NCBI GenBank assembly: GCA_035079385.1
Contig: JAVHKY010000013.1
Coordinates: 1,302,001-1,366,000 of the forward strand
Reading direction: 5' to 3'
Length of the DNA stretch: 64,000 bases
From: Aspidiotus rigidus
Taxonomy: Eukaryota > Arthropoda > Insecta > Hemiptera > Diaspididae
The notes under the pieces: model-generated
What the model was told of the DNA's origin: nothing
The model's database searches: none
What the model saw: only the letters and a program-made list of their open reading frames with translations
In this document: one piece after another, positions 52,343-64,000 of the stretch
Layout of the letters: each line of letters begins with the position of its first letter
How positions within the stretch are numbered: position 1 is the stretch's first letter
Made by a program: the position numbers and the translations under genes

Positions 52343-53850
52343 AATCACTTTTTTAGTGGTGAAGGAAGAAACTTTAAATAAATGCGCTTCCCTCACAAAT
52401 TCGATCATGGATAACCAACCAAGATCACGTCAAGTCATCAAAATAGCGACTGTAGCCTCTTTCACCTTGTGACAGGATGTTTTTTTCAAATTTCGAGTAT
52501 TACAAATTTTTTATAATAATCTCAAGTAGGATTTCCATGAGAACAGAGATATTAGATGGTGCAAAACATGAACAATTCTATATCCATCTTCCCTGATTTG
52601 TAGTTACCTTTTTAGGATTCAATTCAGATATCATTTTGTTCTGCCCCCGAAAATGTAGAACGCAATTCCGACATTATTTTCTCTAACCCCGACAACTTGG
52701 GACTCAATCGGCGAAGAAATATGATTTGAGGCTCAAGTTAGTCACTCAATTTATTGCCTAAGTACAAGAATCCTATAATCCAGTCCCTCGCGTCATGAAC
52801 TTCTTACGTCACTGCCCTACAAACACGTTTCATTCTCCTAGAATATCAAGCTTACGTCCGACTCAAACGAATAACTAGCCTGAACAAAAACTGTAATTTG
52901 TAAATTTCTTATCTATTTACGTATTGAAAACAAAAAATTTTGAACATTTTAGTGTAGAAGTCTTTACAGCGAAATGGTTTCTTGACACTTGAATACGTCG
53001 TTAAAAAACTGATTATAGTGGGCTAATTTCTGAATGATAGCCAACAAAGAGAAGAATAAAGACTTGAAGAAAAGCTATTAATCAGTTTTTCTTTCTATAT
53101 TTTTTTGACAGTAAAAGCGATTCGATCGCGACATGGTGAAGAAAATAAATATAAATAAATAAATACGTAAGTTGAGACCATTGTAACATCGGACTTTCTC
53201 TCGCAACGTTTTTGATGCGAAAGCTTTCCAAAATCATTCCGAAAGAGATTTTTATTTGTCCTATACGAAGGTTATCCATCATTAATCATCGTTGTTGATG
53301 CAAAATTTCCGAGCAAACTGACCGTTATATTTACGATCATTGTTTCTTTCGCGAGAGAGTTATATTTTACACTATTTTGCAAAATTAATTAATCTTTAAA
53401 AGGTTATGTACCGTCTACCGCGAATTCTTGCTTTTTTCTATTTCTCAGAAATGCTAAGCTTCATATCGTAGCGCGATTTAATCGGAGTTATATTGGTAAG
53501 CACTATACACAAAGTAGGTACTGGTTAGTAGATACTCAATAATCTGCATAAATCAGCACAAATTACTCAGCATACGGTAAAAATTACGAATACAATAAGT
53601 GAATGGAAGCCGACTAGAAGTAGAAAAGAACGATTATGAAAAAAAAGGGTACGAACACGAAGTCATCAAATGAAATTCAAAAAATTTGAAAATATGCTAT
53701 TCAAGGAAAATTTAGTGATTCTCTCAAATTACATCCTCGGAGTCAATTGAGTTTTTAAAAACTGCTACAGCATTTCACTTCAATCTTCAAACGCTCATTG
53801 AGGATAAAGACTCCTCCAACAAACTTTAGATAAAATCTAGGGTTTCAGAC
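52343..53850. other. Spacer between repeat copies A and B
   Basis: It is AT-rich and no coding motif was seen. If A and B were ends of one element, this would be its 1.5-kb interior, but it shows no transposon protein remnant. Confidence 0.4.
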
Positions 53851-54158
53851 CGTGGTGCGAAACTTCCCAAGGTATTGGGTGATCAAGAATTTAGATTCAT
53901 CGGTATCTAAGGGATTTGGGAGACAAACTTGATAACCCATTATTGAATCCCAAAATATTGGGGTTGCGCAGCCGACTCGAGTGTGGAAATATTGGTGGTA
54001 AACACCCTCGCGCGAATAATTCTCATTTTCCTTATCGCTTTAACATCATATTAAAAATGAGAATTGGCCGATAGCTATAATGGAACACATAAATTGTCTA
54101 CGCAAGATATGACATCATGTCACTCGTAAGGCTATTAAACCCGAAATGTTCGAAGGGT
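53851..54158 (+). repeat. Dispersed repeat, copy B
   Basis: Copy B of the 51974-52342 unit, shorter by about 60 bases. Its right edge (GGCTATTAAACCCGAAATGT) abuts the decayed non-LTR retrotransposon, so it may be part of, or a target of, that element. Confidence 0.85.
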
Positions 54159-55580
54159 CTCTTTCTCTTTCGAAAAAATCGCCGACCACAATTGCCCCTT
54201 TTTCCTCTTTCCTTCAAGGTTTTTCAGTCAACATTCTCACCTCTTATAAATTCTTGGAATTTATCTTTACGCACAATCTTTTTTGGATCTCTCACATAAA
54301 ATCGCTCAAAACTAAATGCCTGAATGCCACCGATATTCTCAAGTATTTATCTCATGCCCGTCTAGGATACGACCGAAAACTACTTCTAATACACAAGTTT
54401 CATCCGCTCCCAACTGGACCTATGACTCCCCGATCTACTCTCAGTCTTACAAATCTTCTCTTCCACAACTAAACACTGTACTGTTATCCCAACAGCTTTC
54501 AGAGTGGCTCTAGGGGCATTGCGCTAAAGCAGCCGAACCTCCTCTCCACTTTCGCACACTAATATTAACTGCCAACTTGCTCGTATCCTCAGCTTCCGTG
54601 ACTCTCTACCCTCACAGCTTCTTTCTCCCCATAAAATACCTTACTAAATCTTCTTAAACCCCATCTTGACTTGCTCCCCAAACTCAACCCTATCCTACCT
54701 TCCTCCATGGCTATAACACCGCTTACCGTAAACTAATCACAAAAATTATCGCAGAATTCCTTGATCATATAGTACTCGTATGTTACACTGGTGGCTCTAA
54801 AACAAAAAATAAAACTGGCTCGGCGTAATTCATCCAGGATAAAATTACGGTCTATCGTTCGAGGCACACTGCGTCCGTTTTTACTGCTGAGTCGAGCGCT
54901 ATTCGCTCTTGTCCAGTGTCCTCCCGGACTCAACTATATCCTACTATCTGATTCACTTTCCTCCCTCGTATCTTTACAAGATCCTTACTCAAATAACCCA
55001 ATCACTCAACGCATTCACGTTATTCTTCATACGCTAACCTCTATCAAATCGTCTAGATTCCTGCTCACATCGATCACTCTCACCATGAAAACGTTGATCG
55101 TGCGGCCAAGAACTCCACCCTCTTACCAAAAATTACTGACCCAGCTCATTCACATACTACCATTCCAAAATCCTAGCTTCTTGACATAGGCTTTGGAAGG
55201 AACAGCGTCACAACAAACTGAGATCAATCAAAAGCCTCCCTATTCTTTGGTCTTCTTCAAATAGGAACGGCACGAAGAAGTCATCCTCCTCCGTCTTAGG
55301 ATTGCTCAGAACTGACTCACCCACCTCCTAGGTCTTCACGCCCTTCCGAAATATAATTACTGGCATTCAGATAACCTCACAACTTAACATCTCTTCTCAT
55401 GTCCCGTCCTCCAAAACGAACGTTCCACCTGCAACGTTTCTTTATCTAAAAACCTCCACATTATCTAAAAATTCCGAAATCATCTCCAATTTCCTCGACT
55501 ATCTTCGTTCTCCCTATTTCTATCAACTTCTCTAACATTACTCGTTTTGAGTAGTCGCATAGCCCGTAAATAAATAATAA
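54159..55580 (+). pseudogene. Decayed non-LTR retrotransposon: RT end and RNase H
   Basis: Reading across several frames, the order is FLEFIFTHNLFWISHIKSLK and ILKYLSHARLGYDRKLLL (RT thumb), YDSPIYSQSYKSSLPQL, RVALGALR-like sequence, then an RNase H part with FTAESSAIRS-like and LLSDSLSSLVSLQDPYSNN fragments. These match the order RT - connector - RNase H in arthropod non-LTR elements with an RNase H domain (Jockey/I/R1-type). Many frameshifts and stops show that it is dead. A trailing zinc-finger-like or reverse-primer region is not legible past about 55.5 kb. Confidence 0.75.
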
Positions 55581-57774
55581 TAGTAAAGAACTGCTAGATT
55601 GTCTACAGAAGAGCACGATATGAGAAACTCCCGTGCTTCGACCGCGAGAAAAAACTTATTTTTTGTAATCATACTAATTTTTCTTCATAAAATTACGATT
55701 GAAGAGCAAACTATTACCAAGTAAATACTATAAAAAGTGACGGTTCAAAATTACTTATTACGATGGAAAAATCTGGAAAAATTCGAATACTTATTCAACT
55801 TTGATACGTACATTATAGGTTTTTTGTTGATACGCGCTTCTTATCTGTAGCTTCCATCAAAACTTGCTACGATATGAACAGCAAATAACAATCATGACTC
55901 ATAATTGGTTAATCGAAGGTATTTTATGATAAATGTATGAAGATAGAGAAAATATACAATGGTTTTCGAATGACCAAGAGTTATAATGAAAGCTGAATGT
56001 ATCGTCGAAATGACTCACGGATTAGCCATCAATTATGCTCGTTAAAGTTTAGTTTCGAGTACGTAAGTTTTTTTAGAGGAACAACTCTTCAACTGTATCC
56101 CCCATAATATTTCTATAATGCGACTAAATATTCAGAGACGAGTTACTTTTGAAAGCTTTGCTGTTTTGGATGGAATACGATTCCTCAAGAACCTTGAACT
56201 TCGATCACTATCCCAGTGGCTTAATTTATCTTTCATTTGTCTCAAAATTATGACAGTTAGTTCCCCACTCGCAATCTTTCAACCTCGTTAATTATAAACT
56301 TTACGTACTCACAAAAATGATGGAAACGCAGATGAAGCCTCCACTCCAACGCCTTCTCTTCGACATATTTCGCCTGAAACTCCGAAACTTATGACAGGCA
56401 CTAGACCGTCTAGAGAGAGCTCATCATGGGTGAAGACCATGGCTCCTAGTTCCGAAATTATTACAGAAATATCCCAGACACTCACCAGGTCTTTGAAGTC
56501 AAACTTTACTTGTAATTCTTAGCTTTATTTTCGACCAGAAATAATTGAGAACTCCTCTTATTCAGTGACCGTAACAATTAAAAACCCGAATTCCTTTCTT
56601 TATCCTACACCGGAAAAGACATCCAGAGCCAGTTTTACAAGAAAACAAGACGCAGATTAATCGTCGATTCAGCCAATTAACTGGCTAACTATCTATTAAT
56701 CGTCGATTCTACCATTGGTAGCCCTTATATTCCACCTGGAAACACTTTCTGCTCTCTTGACAAGACCAGGCTGATACATTTTAGTTTGCTTACATATCCT
56801 ACCTCGATTCCCATCGAATCTTATTATGCAAAAATGATTGTGTACTTACTAACGCGACATGTCAGTAACTCTCAGACACGTGGACTAAAAGCGCAGTCAT
56901 AATTGTAACGTTAAGGAACTTACCTGTGAAAAAAGAAAGAAGTACAAATTAAATACGATTAAAGCGAGCGTAATAATATTTGCACGAATACATAATATAA
57001 TAGAGTGCATTGTAATGCAACAATTATATAAGGGAGAAGTTATACATACAATTACAACATGCCTATTGCTCACACTTGTAGTACGAATGAGTGAAAATTT
57101 GTTCGTTTGGAGTATCGACCGAGATCGTGGTTTAACTTACTTCCCGAGAATATCTAAAGCTTAGGGTGAGGGTAACTTTTGAAAAGCAGTTTCTCGTAAC
57201 AGCCTTTACAGTCTTATTTACAAATAAAAATTGAATCTAAAGATGGATTATGAAAGAAATGAGGAATACTCTAAAATTTTTTGCGAATCTCAGAGATAAA
57301 ACTATTTTTGCGGCCACCTCGTACGCGAAAGTCAGATATTTGAGTGTCACTGAAAATGAAAAAGAGAAATTGTACATCCCGTAAGCCTCCCCTACTGTAA
57401 CTTGCAACTGGTGCAAGTCATTTTTGTTTTCCGGTTCACTTTTGTTGAACTCGTTACCTCATTTCGTTTGTTTTTCTATTGACACCTTCGGGTGATTTTC
57501 TTTGTTAATTGGTGTACGTTCTTCAGCCCTGTCAACCTTGACGAGTCCAAATTGGCTCGCTATTTGTGCCCACCGGCTAACTACCTACCAGTCATTTGCC
57601 TGCCACATTTAACCAACGTTTTTAAATGGATTATGGCAATCTTCTGTCAAAGCTCATTGATAAAGAGTGCAACATTTGGTCACCCCATTAACCTTATGGG
57701 ATTGGCAGCCAATTGGTAAAATTCGGACTGCCAGAGGGTAAGAACTATCTCCTAATGAGTATGGATCAGTAACT
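55581..57774. other. Interval without recognisable genes
   Basis: AT-rich sequence. A short direct repeat, ATTAATCGTCGATTC, occurs near 56656-56671 and 56696-56711. The ORF at 57492-57719 has no motif. Confidence 0.4.
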
Positions 57775-58040
57775 GTAAGTCGATTCTAGATTGACGTCGA
57801 CTTGAGATCGATTTAGAATCGACCAGAATACATTCCAAGAAAACTAAAAATCGACGCAGAAGAGCAGTCGATCTTAAGTTGATAAAAAATTCGGAGAATT
57901 CACCTTGAAATTGATGCGGCAAATAAGTTGATATTAATTGTCGACTCCACATCGATCAGCAATCGATATCTACGTGAGGTCGAATTCAACAATATATCGA
58001 CGCAATATCGACCAGGACTTAAAAAAAGTGAATACTAGGT
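57775..58040. repeat. Second TCGA-rich degenerate repeat block
   Basis: About fifteen (A/G)TCGA(T/C)-type motifs occur in 265 bases, as at 41480-42190, including GTCGATTCTAGATTGACGTC and AATCGACC. The two blocks are probably members of one dispersed family. Confidence 0.55.
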
Positions 58041-61000
58041 CGACCATGTTCATCGAAAGTCCTTCATCTATCACCCCACCTCCGTCTTCCGGTTTCTTCC
58101 TCTTCCTTTTTTTCGGTCTTTTTTCAGTCAACATTTGCGCCACAAATTCTATACTTACAACCCAATGCTAGACTTGATAATTCAATGATATAAGTTATTA
58201 AATTTTTCACCCAATTCATTTCAAAAGTGACTCGATCAAGCATTGGATTACTCGGTGGAAAATGAACGAAACTGTCCTCAAAGCAATAATACACTTTTTG
58301 AACAAAATATCGTCTGGAACTCGTGCAAAACAATAGAACAGTACGATTTGCTCTCCTCAGCTTATAGTTCGTGTATCAAACATAGCACTCGATAGCCTTT
58401 TTTTTTACTTTAGTTGCACGAGTACACAAAAAAAAAGGCGATTGCCGCAGATAGCTTACGTGAAAGAGCGTAAAGAGAAGAAAAAAAAAAATTATAAACA
58501 AATAGAGCGGGATATCATAACGACGTACAGACAAGACTTTGTCCAGAGCTCGTTTAGGCCTTTACATGACTCATAACTATAATCAATTTAATGGTTTCTC
58601 TGGTACATTCAAAACAGCGAACAGCTTCGTATTAACGAATCGAAATAAGCGGAATCACCATCGACAACATTTTCCGAGGAGAAATTTCAAAGCTCAAATT
58701 CGTATTACATATTCATAAGAGCTTACAGTATGAAGCGTAAAACCAACTTGAAAATCAGTTTTCCGAAAGTATGAATAGTGATAGTCTCAGGTGAGTCATA
58801 TGAAGAAAACTCTACAAATGTATACGTGATTCAAACTATAAGCGTTATCCAAACACACGACGGAAAATTTTAAGACTCGAGAATTTTTCGTGACGAATCG
58901 CGGACCTTATCGCGAAACACAGGCAGAATTGTAAACAAGACTTTGCAAGATGAACCAACGGCATTGGGTCATAATCTGCGCGCTTCAACATCATACATCC
59001 TCGAATAATAATGTAAACTAAGAAATTCATTTGTACATAGATACATAAGCCAGACGTGAGTACAGACTTGAATTCTCGCATGACACATAAACGTATCCGG
59101 CCTGATCGAAATAAAATTTTCAAGATACACTGTGATCTTAAAAAGTGACTAGAAAAATAGTCGGCGGCTAACTTGAAAGGACTTTTACAAAAAGGGGGAA
59201 AAAATTATAGTATTGAATACAAATACCAGACTCACGTCCATTTTTATTTTAAAATTCTGAACATAGGCGACTGAATAAAAAATGTCTGGAAAATATCATA
59301 AACACATTGTCGAGTCTGCATATCGTTAAATAAGGTGGGCTGATGGTCGAAAGAAGTATTTCTGTTGAATTGTCTATAGTATACACGCGCCCACGCTTAA
59401 AAACTATGCATAGCCGTGACGAGTCTTTTATTATACTATTTAAAGTTATATGAAATTGAATATCATAATCAACCACTTTTGGTTTAGAAAAATGGTTTTG
59501 CGCGCATTATTTTTTCTTCAATTTTTTTAATAAGTACCTGGAAAATTGGGCGAATTACGCATCGAGTTTCAAAGGTTATAAAAGTTCGACGAACGAATGT
59601 TAGGAAGTACTAGACATTCTTACAAAAGGCCATCATATTTTGCGAAAAATGTCTGGTGCCTGCCGTCCGGCAACTTTAATGAACCTTGTATCTTTTGTAA
59701 AACGCAAGAAAGTCGGTACACTCGAACAAGCAATTTTTGAGCATGGCGCCACCTTCTGAACTCCAGAAGAGCCCCCAAATTGCGAATTGCGTAAGTAAAT
59801 GGAGGGAATTATTTCTCATAAGCGTCTGAATTTTCTTTACTTCTTGGTACGCAATTTGCGTGATTTTCCATGTAGTCGTAATCTATGAACCCCCCAAAAA
59901 ATGCTAAAAAAATCCTCCGGACATTTGGGGGGCGTGGTGAGGTCAAAAACTATTAAAATACGGGTAAAATTGGCATGAAATTTTTCACCATATTTACACG
60001 GTTTTAATTCAAAATTTACCGTAGAATTCGAGAAAATTTTCCCGACCCTCTAAGACCCAAAGGACGCACACCCCCAAAATTGAGAAAAAATGTGTAATTT
60101 TCGTAAAAGAACTGAAGCTGATGGGGGAGGAAAGAGTTTCATCCACTTTTATACGAACGAGCAAACAGAAAAAAGTTCACTATAGCTATTTTTAGACCTG
60201 CACTGCACCACGAACTACTATTTGTCCTCAACATTAGTGACCTTGTCGCGGATAATTAGGCGTACAAGTCATATAGAATCACGTTACTGATACTTCTGCA
60301 ATATTTCCACTCTTGGAAATTATACAATTTTCAAGATTCAGTTTAAAAACTTTTTTCAGACTGGTGAATTTGTATTCATTTTCAAATCATCCAAAAGGTG
60401 ACTAGGTTTCTGTGGTGAGCCATAGGTTGGCCAGGCCTGCTTCAGTGCAATAGAAAGCTACAGTTACTTCTTTTCACTGTTTTCTGATTAAGGATGTGAG
60501 AAACGATTTGTTTTCCTCTAAAAATTTTTCTTTTTGCTATCGTAGTCCACGGTAACTCGGGTGTTCTAGTTCAGTTATTTTGATCTCCAACTTCAGAATC
60601 GCGATAGTTATTTGAATGCTTGTTGATGCACCACCGCTTTTGTAGGTCCCGGTTAAGGATGCAAATGCTCTGGAACGTACCTTCAACGATGTAAGATGAA
60701 ATTTTTTATAATTCTAGGATATGAAAATCCTTCAAAGAAAAGGGACATTTTTAGACGTCTTTCAGATGAAGCATATATCATAGAAAATATTAGTAGAGAT
60801 TCAGCAAGAAACAGGAAATAGTGAAATTTTTCTGCAACAAATATAATTCAAATGCTGATAATATCGTCTATGACAGATAGAAGGTCGATTACTTTTACAT
60901 CGACATGTCTGAGTAAATATCCTAGAAACAATGCCACAAAGTTTGCGTGGACCGTAAAGAGAGGTTAATGGCAGACGAGAAGGTTACCGAGCTTGTAATT

Positions 61001-61479
61001 CCACTAATGTACGTTACAATTTGTTTCTACGATGGAACATCAATTTTCACCGAAAGGTATAATAATAGAGAGTAAATCCCAAAACTGTCGCTCTTTCCCG
61101 CCTCGCCGTCAACCTCTCTCTGAAATTTTCAATTATTCCGAGAAATGAGACCTATAATCTGGCGCCCAGATTCGAGAGTTGCCCGTTGCCGAGACGGAGA
61201 AAGCATCTCGACCACGCAGTAGCTACAATATTTATAAAAATCTTGTCCACAACACAGGAACTAGATGACGCACAGAAACTTGTATCACATAATAACATCG
61301 TCAATACTGTTGCGGTTAACATGGGTTATTCCTTTTTAATCGTATAGCTGCGTAAAGATATCTCGTTTTCGGAAAAGAATTACAAAATTTTCAATCGACA
61401 TAGGACAAACGCGACAAAAAAAACCGGATTTGTCGAGATATCAACGATCCGCCCAGAAATTAGGTTGATTTCATACAAG
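58041..61479. other. Interval without recognisable genes
   Basis: No motif-bearing exon was found. The ORF at 58845-59123 (-) has a cysteine- and hydrophobic-rich sequence but matches nothing I know. The sequence 59600-60130 has slightly different composition (CCCCCAAAA-type runs) and could be an old repeat. Confidence 0.4.
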
Positions 61480-61960
61480 CCTTCGTCACCCATTCGCAGC
61501 CGAGTTTTTACTACACGTCCGATTTGCCGTCTGTAGCGTAATTATGCAAATACGTTTACTACAAATCGGTTCACCCACACCGGCGCGCGCGCGTGTCGAG
61601 CCGTTTGCCCGATTTCTCCAACACGTCGTCGTCGTAGCGACAGCTGATTTTCGTCATCGTTGCAATTAATGCGCGGCAGCGGGGTTCCGTCGTCGCGAAC
61701 GTAACACCGCGACGCGGGAAGGATACCGATGGCAATCGTTCTCGTTCACGTTCACTGCCAGACGAGACGAGACGGTGTTACAAGCAAGCGGGACGGTAAT
61801 TAGCCGCCCGATCGTCTGCGTACGTACAGCGATGGACGGCCGGAGAGTGTCTGCGCTGCCCGGCGTTGTTGGAGATTGTCGCGCCACTGCGCCGCGCGTA
61901 ACCTCACTTTCTCCGTCTCTCCCTCGCAAACGTTCGCCTTTCTCGACCGAACAATCGAAG
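61480..61960. promoter_or_regulatory. CpG- and GC-rich promoter-like region
   Basis: This stretch is strikingly richer in CpG than the rest of the window (for example GGCGCGCGCGCG near 61583 and repeated CGTCGTCG near 61625). It contains a 121-codon open frame (61775-62140, +) without a recognised motif. It may be a promoter or 5' UTR exon of a gene lying mostly outside. Direction is unknown. Confidence 0.4.
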
Positions 61961-62744
61961 ATTTGTCACAACATGGACAGACAATTCAAAAACGCGTTGA
62001 ACTGGCGACAACGTCTTTGTCCGACAAAACGCACATTGTCGGATGACCGAGTTTTTTCGTCAACTGTAGTGTTGAGGTTGGTTAGGAGCGTACAGGTACT
62101 TTTTTTTTTGCGGAATCTCCGGATTACGGTGCCACCGTGATATGCAAATGATCTGATGCGTGCTGAGAGAAATCAGCGTGTTCTACTGTAAACCGCGTAA
62201 TGGTCGATATTATGCCGAATATTTTCATAACCGGCCGTTCAAATTCATACAGATTTAACCGATTTATGTATTTACAACGGTAACCGGGACCGGCAAACTG
62301 GATTTTATCGAGTGGCACGACGTCCATAAAACGCATTATAATACCTATATACTTTTTCTAATTTCATTTTGTATTCCTTGCCTGCTTGAATACTGTGCGA
62401 GTGTATTCATTTGCATGCGACGCGAAAACCGGAACAGAGTTTTGAGAGGAGTGAAGGAGATAGAGAAGAAAAAAGAAACGTGAAGAAAAGAGAAACACAA
62501 AAACGACAACGACGGCTAAATTTGCGCTCGCTAACTGTCAGCATTCACTTATTTTCACTTTCAAATGAAAAAGAAAGAAACAGAGAGAGTGACTGAGAAA
62601 GAAGAGGAAGACAGAAAGAGAGACTTTATCAACTTGAGTAAAAAGTAAGAGTGCGAAATAAATAAAATAAAGGTACCGTACACAGGAGGACGAACGTAGT
62701 TCCAAATTTCTAGTAATTCCAAATTTCAGAATACGGAGTACTTT

Positions 62745-63027
62745 TGGATGAACCTTTTTGTCCCTAGTCGTCTGGTTTCTGGTGTCATAGATGCATAATC
62801 AACAGTACAATAAGCCACACTATGATCAGTAATTACATAATGAGTAGAACGGTCGTCGACGTTGTCGTCGCTTTGCTTGAGCAGCCGCCAATACTCGCTT
62901 ATTAGGCCTGTTGGTATAGTTATTATGGTTGTCAACCATACGCTTATTGCCAGTATACACGACGATGATAACACAGCATCGGGACGACAGTACACGATAT
63001 CATTATGCACTTTGTCACAGAACTGGA
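62745..63027 (-). CDS. Possible exon of a rhodopsin-like GPCR (TM4-ECL2-TM5 start)
   Basis: The minus-strand frame reads CDKVHNDIVYCRPDAV, then SSSCILAISVWLTTIITIPTG, a 20-residue hydrophobic segment with Trp and Pro in a TM4-like arrangement. A hydrophilic loop with one Cys follows (SVAYCTVDY), like extracellular loop 2, then TKRFIQKYS before a possible donor (GTATTC). This order suits a class A peptide receptor. However, the TM3 DRY motif and the other helices were not found, the acceptor is weak, and the spacing before the Trp is short. A chance ORF is quite possible. Confidence 0.28.
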
Positions 63028-63039
63028 CCGCCGCCACGC

Positions 63040-64000
63040 AGAAACGTTTGTACTACCTACAATGTGATTACAAATTGAATCCAATTATAGAAAAAATACG
63101 ATATTTTCATCCCGGGGGAAGAAAAAAGGCTACAAGTCGTTATAAATTGCAGAGATCTAGGTAAAGATTGGAGACTTATGTCGTTACAGTTTCGAGGTTT
63201 CGATAGATTCGCTCAGCAGTAGTGGAATATTTTTCTTACTTTTTTCTTCAACGTAACGAGAAATCTGTATAATGTTCATAAAATGAGATCAAAAAGTAGA
63301 TCTATTCAACTTCCTTCCATTTATAACTCTGATTCGCTCTTCTAGAGAGCGCGGACCATTACGATTAATTGAAAAAATATAATACTCGTACGTTCAAAAT
63401 TTTTACGATATTATGTACCATGTGAGAGCAGTAAAAATAGTATAAGCTTTTCGGTCGACGACAACCGTTATCAAATACACAACTCGTTATACAACAAATT
63501 TATAAAGAACAAAAGTTATGAGAATATTAGTCATAAAGATCAACATGTTCGTATAAATTCATCAACGAGTCGAAAATTAGTGTATTAGCACAAAGTATTT
63601 CATCACCCTAGACAGAAGCTTTTCCTACCTCGGGCCAGTAAATATCCTTTGATCGAAAGCGCTCGCTTCTATTTGAATATAATAGCACGAAATATAAACT
63701 TTCCTTCAATTTGGTGGGAAAATTAATGATTTTTTTCTTTCGTTAACATTATACTATCCTATAATTGTTGCTCTAGACTGTTGCTGTTTTCCACGTGGAA
63801 GCTGTTTGTAAGATATTCTCGTTAACTCAATGGGATCATAATCAAAAGCGAACAAACTGACGAATTTAGAGATACTCCAAAGCTAGAGTTGATTCTGTTC
63901 GTGCACTAAATTACGGCTCATGTTAACCCCCTCCCCTACCCAAAAAAAGTCACCAGTTGGCAAACGTGAAAAAAAATTATGCGTTCGTACTGTTTTCTCT
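63040..64000. other. Right end of window, no gene recognised
   Basis: AT-rich sequence with no exon-like motif seen. If the GPCR exon at 62.7-63.0 kb is real, its upstream exons should lie here or beyond the window. Confidence 0.35.

Noticed and set aside
61775..62140. 121-codon ORF in the CpG-rich region
   Set aside because: GC-rich sequence lacks stop codons by chance, and the translation shows no recognisable domain.
62862..63164. Plus-strand ORF overlapping the possible GPCR exon
   Set aside because: The minus strand reads more like a protein. The plus frame has no domain-like pattern.

Overview
The window is eukaryotic nuclear DNA, AT-rich, with spliced genes, short GT-AG introns and much transposon debris. 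The gene set (an mGluR-type class C receptor, Skp1, a phospholipid scramblase, a CHCHD2-type protein, REXO1) and the transposon types (Jockey-like non-LTR, Penelope-like, hAT, Tc1/mariner-like MITEs) fit an arthropod, most likely an insect. A hemipteran is a guess from the general look of the sequence, not something shown here.

Layout. 149-6937 (+): an 11-exon mGluR-like class C GPCR with one apparent +1 frameshift. 8457-8945 (-): intact Skp1. 12725-14294 (-): at least five exons of a phospholipid scramblase, with a long foldback hairpin in one intron; its 5' end was not found. 18067-19349 (+): CHCHD2-like twin CX9C mitochondrial protein in four exons. 19877-21638 (-): two-exon coiled-coil protein of unknown function, tail to tail with CHCHD2. 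22.4-26.6 kb: a stack of nested transposons with recognisable terminal repeats and target-site duplications. 29108-31775 (-): C-terminal exons of a REXO1-type RNA exonuclease. 32918-33336: TA-flanked MITE.

From 33.3 kb to the right end I find almost no convincing coding sequence. This half holds microsatellites (including a pure (GA)101), two TCGA-rich arrays, two inverted relics of one Penelope-like family (46.7-47.8 kb and 49.8-50.3 kb), a duplicated 300-370 bp repeat (about 52.0 and 53.9 kb), a decayed non-LTR retrotransposon (54.1-55.6 kb), a CpG-rich promoter-like stretch (61.5-62.0 kb) and one doubtful rhodopsin-like GPCR exon (62.7-63.0 kb). It may be intergenic DNA or very long introns.

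The host genes are unrelated housekeeping or signalling genes and do not form a pathway. No new multi-gene system was recognised. The most informative novelty is the transposon stratigraphy at 22.4-26.6 kb, including a nonautonomous hAT-like family with TTAACCGTTATAAC-rich subterminal repeats. All exon joins come from reading splice signals and phase by eye; no transcript or database evidence was available.
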